Part shown: in pieces, positions 53,488 through 62,584 of the stretch
Numbering within the stretch: position 1 is the first letter of the stretch
How the letters are laid out: every line of letters starts with the position of its first letter
Assembly: GCF_036327775.1 (NCBI RefSeq)
Contig: NZ_CP109598.1
Location: forward strand, 5,530,001 to 5,594,000
Direction of reading: 5' to 3'
Source of the DNA: Streptomyces sp. NBC_01498
GTDB taxonomy: Bacteria > Actinomycetota > Actinomycetes > Streptomycetales > Streptomycetaceae
Length of the DNA: 64,000 bases
Notes under the pieces: model-generated
What the model saw: only the letters and a program-made list of their open reading frames with translations
Database searches by the model: none
Told to the model about the DNA's origin: nothing
Translations under genes and position numbers: made by a program

Positions 53488-54947
53488 GCGACCACCGGCC
53501 GGCCGGGGACCCGGCCGGCCTCCGGGCCCGGTGGCGGGGCAGGCGGGTCACCGTCGCCGGTCTCGGCGTCTCCGGTGTACCGGCGGCCCGCGCGCTGCGT
53601 GACCTCGGCGCCGAGGTCACGGTCGTCAACGACGGCGACGACGAGCGGGCCCGTACCCAGGCCGCCGAACTCGACGGCACCGGCGTCACCGTACGGCTCG
53701 GTGACGGCGCGACCCTCCCCGAGGGCACCGAACTGGTCGTCACCGCGCCCGGCTGGGGCCCCGGCAAACCCCTCTTCGCCGCCGCGGCCGAGGCCGGGGT
53801 ACCGGTCTGGGGCGACGTCGAACTGGCCTGGCAGCTCAGGGGCCCCGACGCCGCGCCCTGGCTCGTCGTCACCGGCACCAACGGCAAGACCACCACCGTC
53901 CGCATGCTCGCCGCCATCCTCCGGGCGGCGGGCCTGCGCACCGAGGCGGTCGGCAACATCGGGGTCTCCCTGCTCGACGCCGTCCTGCCGGACGAGGACG
54001 GCCGGGAGAAGTACGACGTCCTCGCCGTCGAACTGTCCAGCTACCAGCTGCACTGGGCACCGAGCCCGCGCGCCCACTCCGCCGCCGTCCTCAACATCGC
54101 CCCCGACCACCTCGACTGGCACGGCTCCATGGCGGCCTACACCGCCGCCAAGGGGCGCGCCTACGAGGGCAACACCGTCGCCTGCGTCTACAACGCCGCC
54201 GACAAGGCCACCGAGGACCTGGTGCGCGAGGCGGACGTCGTGGAGGGCTGCCGCGCCGTCGGCTTCACCCTCGGCACCCCCGGCCCCTCCCAACTCGGCG
54301 TCGTGGAAGGCATCCTGGTCGACCGTGCCTTCGTGGAGAACCGCGCCGCCCAGGCCCAGGAACTCGCCGAGGTCGCGGACGTGAACCCGCCCGCCCCGCA
54401 CAACATCGCCAACGCCCTCGCGGCGGCGGCCCTCGCCCGCGCCTACGGCGTCCCCGCGAGGGCCGTACGCGACGGACTGCGCGCCTTCCGCCCGGACCCG
54501 CACCGCATCGAGCACGTGACGGACATCGCGGGCGTGGCCTACGTGGACGACTCCAAGGCCACCAACACCCACGCCACGGAAGCCTCCCTGGCCGCGTACG
54601 ACCCGATCGTCTGGATCGCCGGCGGCCTCGCCAAGGGCGCCTCCTTCGACGAACTGGTCGCGCGCTCCGCCGGACGGCTGCGCGGCGCGGTCCTCATCGG
54701 CCGCGACCGCGCGCTGATCGCCGAAGCCCTCGCGCGACACGCCCCCCACGTCCCGGTCGTGGACCTCGACCGGACGGACACTGGGGCGATGCCGGCGGCC
54801 GTCCGCGCGGCGGCACGCCTCGCCGAGACCGGGGACACCGTCCTGCTGGCCCCGGCCTGTGCCTCGATGGACATGTTCGTCAACTACAACAAGCGGGGCG
54901 AGGCGTTCGCGGAAGCGGTCCGCGCACTCGCCGCCGAGCACGCCTGA
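53484..54947 (+). CDS. murD: UDP-MurNAc-L-alanine-D-glutamate ligase
   Basis: The 487-residue ligase adds D-Glu. The N-terminal Rossmann domain begins VTVAGLGVSGVPAARALRDL near residue 22, followed by the ATP loop VVTGTNGKTTTVRMLAAILR, GNIGVSLLDAV, VELSSYQLHWA, LNIAPDHLDWHGSM and YVDDSKATNTHATEASL. GTG 53484 overlaps the mraY stop (GTGA). The frame is open upstream but that is a shadow of mraY. The ftsW gene starts 84 bp later. Confidence 0.96.
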   Translation: MSDHRPAGDPAGLRARWRGRRVTVAGLGVSGVPAARALRDLGAEVTVVNDGDDERARTQAAELDGTGVTVRLGDGATLPEGTELVVTAPGWGPGKPLFAAAAEAGVPVWGDVELAWQLRGPDAAPWLVVTGTNGKTTTVRMLAAILRAAGLRTEAVGNIGVSLLDAVLPDEDGREKYDVLAVELSSYQLHWAPSPRAHSAAVLNIAPDHLDWHGSMAAYTAAKGRAYEGNTVACVYNAADKATEDLVREADVVEGCRAVGFTLGTPGPSQLGVVEGILVDRAFVENRAAQAQELAEVADVNPPAPHNIANALAAAALARAYGVPARAVRDGLRAFRPDPHRIEHVTDIAGVAYVDDSKATNTHATEASLAAYDPIVWIAGGLAKGASFDELVARSAGRLRGAVLIGRDRALIAEALARHAPHVPVVDLDRTDTGAMPAAVRAAARLAETGDTVLLAPACASMDMFVNYNKRGEAFAEAVRALAAEHA

Positions 54948-55031
54948 CCGACCGGCGACCGTCCTGCGAGCGCGAGCCGCGACAGCCCCACCGGCCGGTC
55001 GCGCCGCGCACGACTGGAGGGGACAGCGAAG

Positions 55032-56537
55032 ATGCCGGCCGACGACACCACGGGCACGGGCAGGGGACCGCACCGCACGCGCCCTCCGGCGCACCGGCGC
55101 TTCCCCGCCGCACCGCCCTTCCCCCCGCCGTCCGCGGCCCTGCCGGGCGGCCCGGCGGGCGTCCTCGGCGGCCCTCCACGGCTGTTCGGACAGCCCGGCC
55201 ACGCCCTGCGCGGCCGGGTCCCCGGCACGGCCGTACGGGGCGCTCCCACGGCCCGCGGGCGGACCGCCGCCCCCCGGGCCCGGGGACCCCGGCCGCCGCG
55301 CGGCCACCGCGTCCGGCGGATGTACGAGAGGGCCCGCCGCACCTGGGACCGCCCCCTCACCGCGTACTACCTGATCCTCGGCGCGAGCCTGCTGCTCACC
55401 GTCCTCGGTCTGGTGATGGTCTACAGCGCCTCGATGATCAAGGCGCTGGAGCTCTCGCTGCCCGGCTCGTATTTCTTCCGCAAACAGTTCCTGGCCGCCA
55501 CCATCGGCGCCGGACTGATGCTGCTCGCCTCCCGGATGCCCGCCAAACTGCACCGCGCGCTGTCCTACCCGCTGCTCGTCGGCGCGGTCTTCCTGATGGT
55601 CCTCGTGCAGGTCCCGGGGATAGGGCACGCGGTCAACGGCAACCAGAACTGGATCTACCTCGGCGGACCCTTCCAGCTCCAGCCCAGCGAGTTCGGCAAG
55701 CTGGCACTGATCCTGTGGGGCGCCGACCTGCTCGCCCGCAAACACGACAAGAGACTGCTGACCCAGTGGAAACACCTGCTGGTGCCGCTCGTCCCGGTCG
55801 CGTTCATGCTGCTCGGACTGATCATGCTCGGCGGCGACATGGGCACCGCCATCATCCTCACCGCGATCCTCTTCGGGCTGCTGTGGCTCGCGGGGGCGCC
55901 CACCCGGCTCTTCGGCGGGGTGCTCGCCGTCGCCGTCACCCTCGGCTTCGTCCTCATCGGCACCAACCACAACCGGATGTCCCGGCTCGCCTGCATCGGC
56001 GCGAAGGACCTCGGCCCCGACGGCCAGTGCTGGCAGGCCGTGCACGGCCTCTACGCGCTGGCCTCCGGCGGATGGTTCGGTTCCGGACTCGGCGCGAGTG
56101 TGGAAAAATGGGGTCAACTCCCCGAACCGCACACCGACTTCATCTTCGCCATCACCGGTGAGGAACTGGGGTTGGCGGGGACGCTGTCGGTACTCGCCCT
56201 GTTCGCGGCTCTAGGCTATGCGGGTATCCGCGTGGCCGGACGCACGGAGGACCCCTTCGTGAGGTACGCGGCGGGAGGTGTGACCACGTGGATCACGGCG
56301 CAGGCCGTGGTCAACGTCGGCGCGGTGCTCGGTCTGCTGCCGATCGCCGGAGTGCCGCTCCCGCTGTTCTCCTACGGAGGCTCAGCCCTGCTGCCGACCA
56401 TGTTCGCTGTCGGACTGCTGATCGCGTTCGCGCGAGAGGATCCCGCCGCGAGAGCGGCCCTGGCCATGCGAAGGCCCGGCGTGAGATGGAAGACGATGAG
56501 ACGGCGCGTCACGAGGCGTCCGTCCGGAGAGCGGTGA
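55032..56537 (+). CDS. ftsW: Septal peptidoglycan glycosyltransferase FtsW
   Basis: The 501-residue SEDS protein polymerises lipid II at the septum with FtsI. The SEDS core starts near residue 100 (TAYYLILGASLLLTVLGLVM) and has about ten membrane spans, GNQNWIYLGGPFQLQPSEFG, GGDMGTAIILTAILFG and the end LPLFSYGGSALLPTMFAVGL. ATG 55032 follows GGAGGGG. The first 95 residues are a Pro/Arg/Gly-rich cytoplasmic extension; ATG 55321 would remove it but has a weaker site. It is 84 bp downstream of murD. Confidence 0.95.
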   Translation: MPADDTTGTGRGPHRTRPPAHRRFPAAPPFPPPSAALPGGPAGVLGGPPRLFGQPGHALRGRVPGTAVRGAPTARGRTAAPRARGPRPPRGHRVRRMYERARRTWDRPLTAYYLILGASLLLTVLGLVMVYSASMIKALELSLPGSYFFRKQFLAATIGAGLMLLASRMPAKLHRALSYPLLVGAVFLMVLVQVPGIGHAVNGNQNWIYLGGPFQLQPSEFGKLALILWGADLLARKHDKRLLTQWKHLLVPLVPVAFMLLGLIMLGGDMGTAIILTAILFGLLWLAGAPTRLFGGVLAVAVTLGFVLIGTNHNRMSRLACIGAKDLGPDGQCWQAVHGLYALASGGWFGSGLGASVEKWGQLPEPHTDFIFAITGEELGLAGTLSVLALFAALGYAGIRVAGRTEDPFVRYAAGGVTTWITAQAVVNVGAVLGLLPIAGVPLPLFSYGGSALLPTMFAVGLLIAFAREDPAARAALAMRRPGVRWKTMRRRVTRRPSGER

Positions 56538-56543
56538 ATTTCG

Positions 56544-57638
56544 GTGCATGTCGTACTCGCCGGTGGGGGGACCGCCGGCCACATCGAGCCCGCGCTCGCC
56601 CTCGCGGACGCCCTGCGCAGGCAGGACCCCACCGTGGGGATCACGGCCCTCGGCACGGAGCGCGGACTGGAGACCAGGCTGGTACCCGAGCGGGGGTACG
56701 ACCTGGCCCTCATCCCCGCCGTCCCGCTGCCGCGCAAACCCACCCCGGAACTGATCACCGTCCCCGGGCGGCTCCGCGGCACCATCAAGGCCGCCGAGCA
56801 GATCCTGGAGCGCACCAAGGCGGACTGCGTCGTCGGCTTCGGCGGCTACGTCGCCCTGCCCGGCTATCTCGCGGCCAAGCGCCTCGGGGTGCCGATCGTC
56901 GTCCACGAGGCCAACGCCCGCCCCGGACTCGCCAACAAGATCGGGTCCCGGTACGCGGCGGCCGTCGCCGTCTCCACGCCCGACAGCAAGCTGCGGGGCG
57001 CCCGCTACATCGGCATCCCGCTGCGCCGTACGATCGCCACCCTGGACCGGGCGCGGGTCCGTCCCGAGGCGCGCGCCGCCTTCGGACTCGACCCCAACCT
57101 GCCGACGCTGCTGGTCTCCGGCGGCTCGCAGGGCGCCCGCCGGCTCAACGAGGTGGTCCAGCGGGCCGCCCCGCTGCTCCAGCGCTCGGGGATCCAGATC
57201 CTGCACGCGGTCGGACCGAAGAACGAAATGCCGCGCGTGGACAACATGCCGGGAATGCCCCCCTACATCCCGGTACCGTATGTCGACCGGATGGATCTCG
57301 CCTACGCGGCGGCGGACATGATGCTCTGCCGCGCCGGCGCGATGACCGTCGCCGAACTCTCCGCCGTCGGGCTCCCGGCCGCCTACGTACCGCTGCCGGT
57401 CGGCAACGGTGAACAGCGGCTCAACGCCCAGCCGGTGGTGAAGGCGGGCGGCGGGCTGCTGGTCGACGACGCCGAACTGACGCCCGAGTGGGTCCAGGGC
57501 CATGTGCTCCCGGTGCTCGCCGATCCGCACCGGCTGTACGAGATGTCCCGCGCGGCGGCCGAGTTCGGCCGCAGGGACGCGGACGAATTGCTGGTCGGCA
57601 TGGTGTACGAGGCGGTCGCAGCGCGCCGCCAGGGATAG
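56544..57638 (+). CDS. murG: Lipid II synthase MurG (GlcNAc transferase)
   Basis: The 364-residue GT28 enzyme adds GlcNAc to lipid I. It begins VVLAGGGTAGHIEPALALAD, carries VHEANARPGLANKIGSRYAA, LLVSGGSQGARRLNEVVQRA (donor loop) and MLCRAGAMTVAELSAVGLPA. GTG 56544 lies 6 bp after the ftsW stop. Unlike in many bacteria murC does not follow; ftsQ comes next. Confidence 0.97.
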   Translation: MHVVLAGGGTAGHIEPALALADALRRQDPTVGITALGTERGLETRLVPERGYDLALIPAVPLPRKPTPELITVPGRLRGTIKAAEQILERTKADCVVGFGGYVALPGYLAAKRLGVPIVVHEANARPGLANKIGSRYAAAVAVSTPDSKLRGARYIGIPLRRTIATLDRARVRPEARAAFGLDPNLPTLLVSGGSQGARRLNEVVQRAAPLLQRSGIQILHAVGPKNEMPRVDNMPGMPPYIPVPYVDRMDLAYAAADMMLCRAGAMTVAELSAVGLPAAYVPLPVGNGEQRLNAQPVVKAGGGLLVDDAELTPEWVQGHVLPVLADPHRLYEMSRAAAEFGRRDADELLVGMVYEAVAARRQG

Positions 57639-57651
57639 GGAGGCAGGGTCA

Positions 57652-58449
57652 GTGGCCGGACCGACGACCGCCGAGCGCGGTGCCGTACGCACCGAGTCGG
57701 ATTCCGGCCGGACCCGGTCGGGCCGGCCCCCGGCCCGTCGTTTCCGGCTTCCCGGACGCCGTATTCTGCTTGTTCTGACTTCCGTGATCCTGATCGGCGG
57801 GGGCGGAATCTGGCTGCTTTACGGCTCCGCCTGGCTGCGGGTCGAGGAGGTGCGGACTTCGGGCACTCGGATCCTGAAGCCCGCCGAGGTGGAAGCCGTA
57901 GCGACAGTTCCGATCAACGCACCGCTGATTTCCGTCGACACCGAAGCGATCGAGCAACGACTTCGTCAGAAGCTTCCGCGTATCGACTCCGTCGATGTCA
58001 TTCGGTCATGGCCGAACACCATCGGTCTGAAAGTGACAGAGCGAAAGCCCGCGCTGCTTATCAAAAAGGGCGCAAAGTTCATCGAAGTGGACGCGGGCGG
58101 CGTGCGATTCGCGACCGTCGAGAAGGCGCCGAAGGGCGTACCGCTGCTGGAATTGACGGCCGATCAGCCATCGGCCGCCCGGCGCTTCCCGGACGCGCGG
58201 CTGACGGCCGGGGCGGTCCGGGTCCGCGACGAACTCCCGGACGAAGTCGCCCGGGACACCAGGGTGCTGAAGGTCCGTTCGTACGACTCGATCTCGCTGG
58301 AGTTGAGCGGCGGGCGCACCGTGATGTGGGGGAGCGCACAGGACGGCCGCGCGAAGGCGCGCGCGCTCACCGCCCTCATGAAAGCAGTTCCGAAGGGGGC
58401 GCACTTCGATGTGAGTGCGCCCACCGCCCCTTCCGTATCAGGGAGTTGA
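57652..58449 (+). CDS. ftsQ: Cell division protein FtsQ
   Basis: The 265-residue bitopic protein has a basic cytoplasmic tail, one membrane span (ILLVLTSVILIGGGGIWLLY, about 40-60), a POTRA domain (WLRVEEVRTSGTRILKPAEV, ISVDTEAIEQRLRQKLPRID) and the FtsQ beta-domain. It connects FtsL-DivIC to the divisome. GTG 57652 follows GGGAGG. The middle of the gene (about 57780-58140) is visibly less GC rich than its neighbours, with AAA and CTT codons, which may reflect looser codon selection. Confidence 0.94.
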   Translation: MAGPTTAERGAVRTESDSGRTRSGRPPARRFRLPGRRILLVLTSVILIGGGGIWLLYGSAWLRVEEVRTSGTRILKPAEVEAVATVPINAPLISVDTEAIEQRLRQKLPRIDSVDVIRSWPNTIGLKVTERKPALLIKKGAKFIEVDAGGVRFATVEKAPKGVPLLELTADQPSAARRFPDARLTAGAVRVRDELPDEVARDTRVLKVRSYDSISLELSGGRTVMWGSAQDGRAKARALTALMKAVPKGAHFDVSAPTAPSVSGS

Positions 58450-58724
58450 CGCGTATATGTGCTGACCAGCACCCTGGTTGGTCAGCCCGGTGCGTGATCA
58501 CATAGGGTGAAAAGAAAAACGGGAGGTTCGGCGTGTTCGTTGAACGTGCGCCACGTGTCGACTTAGTGTCCTGTTCGGAAGAGTCCAAGAAGCAGGCACA
58601 CCGGTAACCCTAAACTTCAAGGTTAGGGTTCGGGTCGGCGTCCGGACCGTCCCATCGGCATCAGTCGTCGTCCCGCGTCAACAGCGGAGCGACGACACGT
58701 AACTCGAGGCGAGAGGCCTTCGAC
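58450..58724 (+). promoter_or_regulatory. ftsZ promoter region
   Basis: The 275-bp region holds two promoter-like pairs: TGGTCA (58479-58484) with TAGGGT (58503-58508), spacer 18, and TTGAAC (58540-58545) with TAGTGT (58564-58569), spacer 18. It also has an 8-bp inverted repeat GCTGACCA/TGGTCAGC (58461-58486), a second inverted repeat AACCCTAA/TTAGGGTT (58606-58630), and GACAC (58694-58698), the core recognised by WhiA. From literature, S. coelicolor ftsZ has three promoters, one induced in sporulating hyphae. Which of these boxes is used is inference. Confidence 0.7.
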
Positions 58725-59936
58725 GTGGCAGCACCGCAGAACTACCTCGCAGTCATCAAGGTCATCGGTGTCGGCGGCGGTGGTGTCAATGCCATCAACC
58801 GAATGATCGAGGTCGGCCTCAAGGGCGTCGAGTTCATCGCGATCAACACCGACGCACAAGCCCTGCTGATGAGTGACGCCGACGTCAAACTCGACGTCGG
58901 CCGGGAACTCACCCGCGGACTCGGCGCAGGCGCGAACCCGGCAGTCGGCCGCAAGGCCGCGGAGGACCACCGCGAGGAGATCGAGGAGGTCCTCAAGGGG
59001 GCCGACATGGTCTTCGTCACCGCCGGCGAGGGCGGTGGCACCGGCACCGGCGGCGCTCCCGTCGTCGCCAACATCGCCCGCTCGCTCGGCGCCCTCACCA
59101 TCGGCGTCGTCACCCGCCCCTTCACCTTCGAGGGCCGGCGGCGCGCGAACCAGGCCGAGGACGGCATCGCCGAACTCCGCGAAGAGGTCGACACCCTCAT
59201 CGTCATCCCCAACGACCGCCTGCTGTCCATCTCGGACCGCCAGGTCAGCGTCCTGGACGCCTTCAAGTCGGCGGACCAGGTGCTGCTCTCGGGTGTTCAG
59301 GGCATCACCGACCTCATCACCACGCCCGGTCTGATCAACCTCGACTTCGCCGACGTCAAGTCCGTGATGTCCGAGGCCGGCTCGGCCCTCATGGGCATCG
59401 GCTCCGCCCGCGGCGACGACCGCGCGGTGGCCGCCGCCGAGATGGCGATCTCCTCCCCGCTCCTCGAAGCCTCCATCGACGGCGCCCGCGGGGTGCTGCT
59501 CTCCATCTCCGGCGGCTCCGACCTCGGTCTCTTCGAGATCAACGAGGCTGCGCAGCTGGTGAGCGAGGCCGCGCACCCCGAGGCCAACATCATCTTCGGC
59601 GCCGTCATCGACGACGCCCTCGGCGACGAGGTACGGGTCACCGTGATCGCGGCGGGCTTCGACGGCGGCCAGCCGCCGACCCGGCGCGAGAGCGGCCTCA
59701 CCTCGGCCAAGCGGGACGACCAGCCGTCCTACCGGTCCTCCGCCCCCGAGCCGGAGCCGATCCGCTCCTCCGGCGGACTCGGCACCGTCCCCGCCCGTGA
59801 GGAGTCGTCCTCCCCCGAGCCGGCTCCGGCGGTCAACGAGAAGCCGATGACGGTCTCGCCGCCGCACGTCCCGCCGGCCCGTCCCTACCAGGACACCCAG
59901 GCCGAAGAGCTGGATGTCCCGGACTTCTTGAAGTGA
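58725..59936 (+). CDS. ftsZ: Cell division protein FtsZ
   Basis: The 403-residue tubulin homologue forms the Z-ring; in Streptomyces it builds vegetative cross-walls and sporulation septum ladders. The GTPase domain has [17 protein letters not shown], the tubulin signature [31 protein letters not shown] and the T7 loop [14 protein letters not shown] flexible Ser/Pro linker ends in the C-terminal peptide [10 protein letters not shown] that binds SepF and other partners. GTG 58725 follows GGCGAGAGG. The stop overlaps the next gene by 4 bp. Confidence 0.98.
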   Translation: MAAPQNYLAVIKVIGVGGGGVNAINRMIEVGLKGVEFIAINTDAQALLMSDADVKLDVGRELTRGLGAGANPAVGRKAAEDHREEIEEVLKGADMVFVTAGEGGGTGTGGAPVVANIARSLGALTIGVVTRPFTFEGRRRANQAEDGIAELREEVDTLIVIPNDRLLSISDRQVSVLDAFKSADQVLLSGVQGITDLITTPGLINLDFADVKSVMSEAGSALMGIGSARGDDRAVAAAEMAISSPLLEASIDGARGVLLSISGGSDLGLFEINEAAQLVSEAAHPEANIIFGAVIDDALGDEVRVTVIAAGFDGGQPPTRRESGLTSAKRDDQPSYRSSAPEPEPIRSSGGLGTVPAREESSSPEPAPAVNEKPMTVSPPHVPPARPYQDTQAEELDVPDFLK

Positions 59937-60712
59937 TAGGTCAGCACGACACGTCGATCTCGACGCGCGGCGCCCATTTCGCCTTCACCGACAGGTGGGG
60001 CGGGGTGAGCGCCGCTCCGTACGAGCGGCTCAACCTCGGCGGCGCGGTCGGCGACGACCCCGCCGCCGTCCGCGCGAACCGGACCGCCGCCGCCGAGTCC
60101 CTCGGACTCGACCCGGCGCTGGTCGTCTGGATGAACCAGGTGCACGGGCGGGACGTCGCCGTCGTGGACGGACCCTGGCCGTCACCGGAGCCGGGGCAGT
60201 CTCCGGAGCCGGGCACGGCGGCCGGGATCCCGGCGGTCGACGCGCTGGTCACCACCCGCCGGGGGCTCGCGCTCGCCGTCCTCACCGCCGACTGCGTACC
60301 GGTCCTGCTCGCCGACCCGGTGGCCGGAGTCGCCGCCGCGGCGCACGCCGGCCGGCCCGGACTCGTCGCGGGAATCGTCCCCGCCGCCGTCGGCGCGATG
60401 GTCGCGCGGGGCGCCGAGCCCTCCCGGATCACCGCCCGGACCGGACCCGCGGTCTGCGGACGCTGTTACGAGGTCCCCGAGGCCATGCGGGCCGAAGTCG
60501 CCGACGCCGTACCGGAGTCCTGGTCCGAGACGAGCTGGGGCACCCCCGCCGTCGACGTCGCCGCCGGGGTGCACGCGCAACTCGCGGCGCTCGGGGTGGC
60601 CGACCGGCACCGCTCGGAGGTCTGCACCCTCGAATCGGCCGACCACTTCTCGTACCGCCGGGACCGGCTCACCGGACGGCTCGCCGGTTACGTCTGGCTG
60701 GGGGCGTCATGA
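59933..60712 (+). CDS. pgeF: Peptidoglycan editing factor PgeF (YlmD/YfiH family)
   Basis: The 259-residue protein belongs to the YfiH/polyphenol oxidase-fold family. Zinc-site residues are in [11 protein letters not shown] (His), [12 protein letters not shown] (Cys) and [13 protein letters not shown] (His), followed by [14 protein letters not shown]. In E. coli the homologue hydrolyses UDP-MurNAc carrying the wrong first residue, L-Ser instead of L-Ala. GTG 59933 overlaps the ftsZ stop. A Pro/Glu/Gly insert with [11 protein letters not shown] occurs near residue 83. Confidence 0.93.
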   Translation: MIGQHDTSISTRGAHFAFTDRWGGVSAAPYERLNLGGAVGDDPAAVRANRTAAAESLGLDPALVVWMNQVHGRDVAVVDGPWPSPEPGQSPEPGTAAGIPAVDALVTTRRGLALAVLTADCVPVLLADPVAGVAAAAHAGRPGLVAGIVPAAVGAMVARGAEPSRITARTGPAVCGRCYEVPEAMRAEVADAVPESWSETSWGTPAVDVAAGVHAQLAALGVADRHRSEVCTLESADHFSYRRDRLTGRLAGYVWLGAS

Positions 60713-61428
60713 CCGGTCGCGCCGACGAACTCGCGGAGAATCTTCACACGGTGGAGAGCCGAATCGCCGCCGCCTGCGCGGCGGCCGGCCGCGAGCGCGA
60801 CGAGGTGACTCTCATCGTGGTCACCAAGACCTACCCCGCGAGCGACGTCCGCCTGCTGCACCAACTCGGCGTGCGGCACGTGGCGGAGAACCGTGACCAG
60901 GACGCGGCGCCCAAAGCCGCCGCGTGTTCGGATCTGTCACTGACATGGCATTTCGTGGGCCAGTTGCAGACCAACAAAGTCCGTTCCGTGGCCGGTTATG
61001 CCGATGTCGTGCAGTCTGTCGACCGAGTCAAACTGGTCTCGGCACTCTCCGCCGCCGCCGGGCGGGCGGACCGCCGGCTCGGCACGCTGATCCAGGTCGC
61101 GCTCGACGCCGACTCCGGCGCGCGCGGCGACCGGGGCGGCGTCGCGCCCGACGGGATCGGGGAGTTGGCGGCGGCCGTGGCCGGGGCACCCGGACTGCGG
61201 CTGGACGGTCTGATGACCGTCGCCCCGCTCACCGGACCGTACGCCGGCCGCCAACCGGCCGCGTTCGAGCGGCTGATGGAATTGTCATCCCTGCTGCGCG
61301 CGGACCATCCTGCTGCGAACATGGTGTCAGCAGGGATGAGCGCGGATCTCGAAGCAGCCGTGACGGCCGGAGCGACACATGTGCGCGTCGGTACTGCGGT
61401 ACTCGGAGTCCGCCCCCGGCTCGGGTAA
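60709..61428 (+). CDS. ylmE: YggS-family pyridoxal phosphate homeostasis protein
   Basis: The 239-residue protein has the alanine-racemase-like barrel without racemase activity. The PLP lysine is in LIVVTKTYPASDVRLL, followed by VAENRDQDAAPKA, WHFVGQLQTNKVRSVAGYAD and the C-terminal MVSAGMSADLEAAVTAGATH. ATG 60709 overlaps the pgeF stop by 4 bp. It keeps its place between ftsZ and sepF in Gram-positive bacteria. Confidence 0.95.
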   Translation: MTGRADELAENLHTVESRIAAACAAAGRERDEVTLIVVTKTYPASDVRLLHQLGVRHVAENRDQDAAPKAAACSDLSLTWHFVGQLQTNKVRSVAGYADVVQSVDRVKLVSALSAAAGRADRRLGTLIQVALDADSGARGDRGGVAPDGIGELAAAVAGAPGLRLDGLMTVAPLTGPYAGRQPAAFERLMELSSLLRADHPAANMVSAGMSADLEAAVTAGATHVRVGTAVLGVRPRLG

Positions 61429-61552
61429 CGTCGCGAAGCAAGTCGGACCACAGCAGAAAATATGGTCATTTCCACCGAATGGTGGATGGACCGAGTGGAT
61501 CGCGGGCACTTGGTGACGAGGCCGATCCACCACAGAGCGGAGGACTCAGAGC

Positions 61553-62170
61553 ATGGCCGGCGCGATGCGCAAGATGGCGGTCTACCTCGGCCTCGTGGAG
61601 GACGATGGGTACGACGGCCGGGGCTTCGACCCCGACGACGACTTCGAACCCGAGCCCGAACCCGAGCGTGAGCACCGGCGCCATCAGCCGGCGCACCAGG
61701 TCGAACGGGACGAACCAGTACGAGTGGTGCAGCCTCCTCCGCAGCGTGAGCGGGAGCGTCAGCCGGTGTCGGCATCGGCGGAAAACGGACGTCCTGCCCG
61801 AATCGCCCCCGTGGCATCCATCACACCTGAACGCCCCAGCCTGGAGAAGAACGCACCAGTGATCATGCCCAAGGTCGTCTCCGAACGAGAGCCCTACCGC
61901 ATCACCACACTGCACCCGCGGACCTACAACGAGGCCCGTACCATCGGGGAACACTTCCGCGAGGGCACCCCGGTGATCATGAACCTGACCGAGATGGACG
62001 ACACCGATGCGAAGAGACTTGTCGACTTTGCCGCGGGACTGGTCTTCGGTCTCCATGGCAGCATTGAGCGGGTGACGCAGAAGGTGTTCCTGTTGTCGCC
62101 TGCTAACGTCGATGTCACGGCGGAGGACAAGGCCCGCATCGCAGAGGGCGGGTTCTTCAACCAGAGCTGA
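61553..62170 (+). CDS. sepF: Cell division protein SepF
   Basis: The 205-residue protein anchors FtsZ to the membrane. It starts with an amphipathic helix, [18 protein letters not shown], followed by an acidic and Arg-rich linker and the SepF core ([60 protein letters not shown]) that forms dimers and binds the FtsZ C-terminus. ATG 61553 follows CGGAGGA. The 124-bp gap upstream can hold its own promoter. Confidence 0.97.
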   Translation: MAGAMRKMAVYLGLVEDDGYDGRGFDPDDDFEPEPEPEREHRRHQPAHQVERDEPVRVVQPPPQRERERQPVSASAENGRPARIAPVASITPERPSLEKNAPVIMPKVVSEREPYRITTLHPRTYNEARTIGEHFREGTPVIMNLTEMDDTDAKRLVDFAAGLVFGLHGSIERVTQKVFLLSPANVDVTAEDKARIAEGGFFNQS

Positions 62171-62238
62171 GATCGACAACGGGAACGACCCGGCCGTGAG
62201 GCCGGACCAGAGAGAGCCAGGGGAGAGGGAAGCGCGGG

Positions 62239-62535
62239 ATGAGCGTTGCGCTACAGGTGGTCTACATCGCGCTGATGTGCTTCCTCATCGTGCTGATCTT
62301 CCGGCTGGTCATGGATTACGTCTTCCAATTCGCCCGCTCATGGCAGCCCGGCAGGGCGATGGTGGTCGTTCTGGAGGGCACCTACACTGTCACCGATCCA
62401 CCGCTCAAGCTTCTGCGGCGGTTCATTCCGCCGCTGCGTCTCGGGGGCGTGGCACTCGACCTGTCCTTCTTCGTTCTGATGATCATCGTGTACATCCTTA
62501 TCTCGGTCGTCAGCGGCCTTGCGAGGGGAATGTGA
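62239..62535 (+). CDS. ylmG: YggT-family membrane protein (YlmG)
   Basis: The 98-residue protein has two membrane spans (VVYIALMCFLIVLIFRLVMD and LDLSFFVLMIIVYILISVVS) around the family core VTDPPLKLLRRFIPPLRLGG. YggT proteins are thought to aid membrane or nucleoid positioning. ATG 62239 follows AGGGGAGAGGGA. It lies between sepF and divIVA as in other Gram-positives. Confidence 0.94.
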   Translation: MSVALQVVYIALMCFLIVLIFRLVMDYVFQFARSWQPGRAMVVVLEGTYTVTDPPLKLLRRFIPPLRLGGVALDLSFFVLMIIVYILISVVSGLARGM

Positions 62536-62584
62536 GCGATACGGTCTTGCCGACTGCCGACGACTACGTAGAGGTGAAGAAGAG

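Noticed and set aside
58606..58630. Intrinsic terminator before ftsZ
   Set aside because: The 8-bp AACCCTAA/TTAGGGTT stem is AT-rich and lies inside the promoter region, so an operator or leader structure is likelier.
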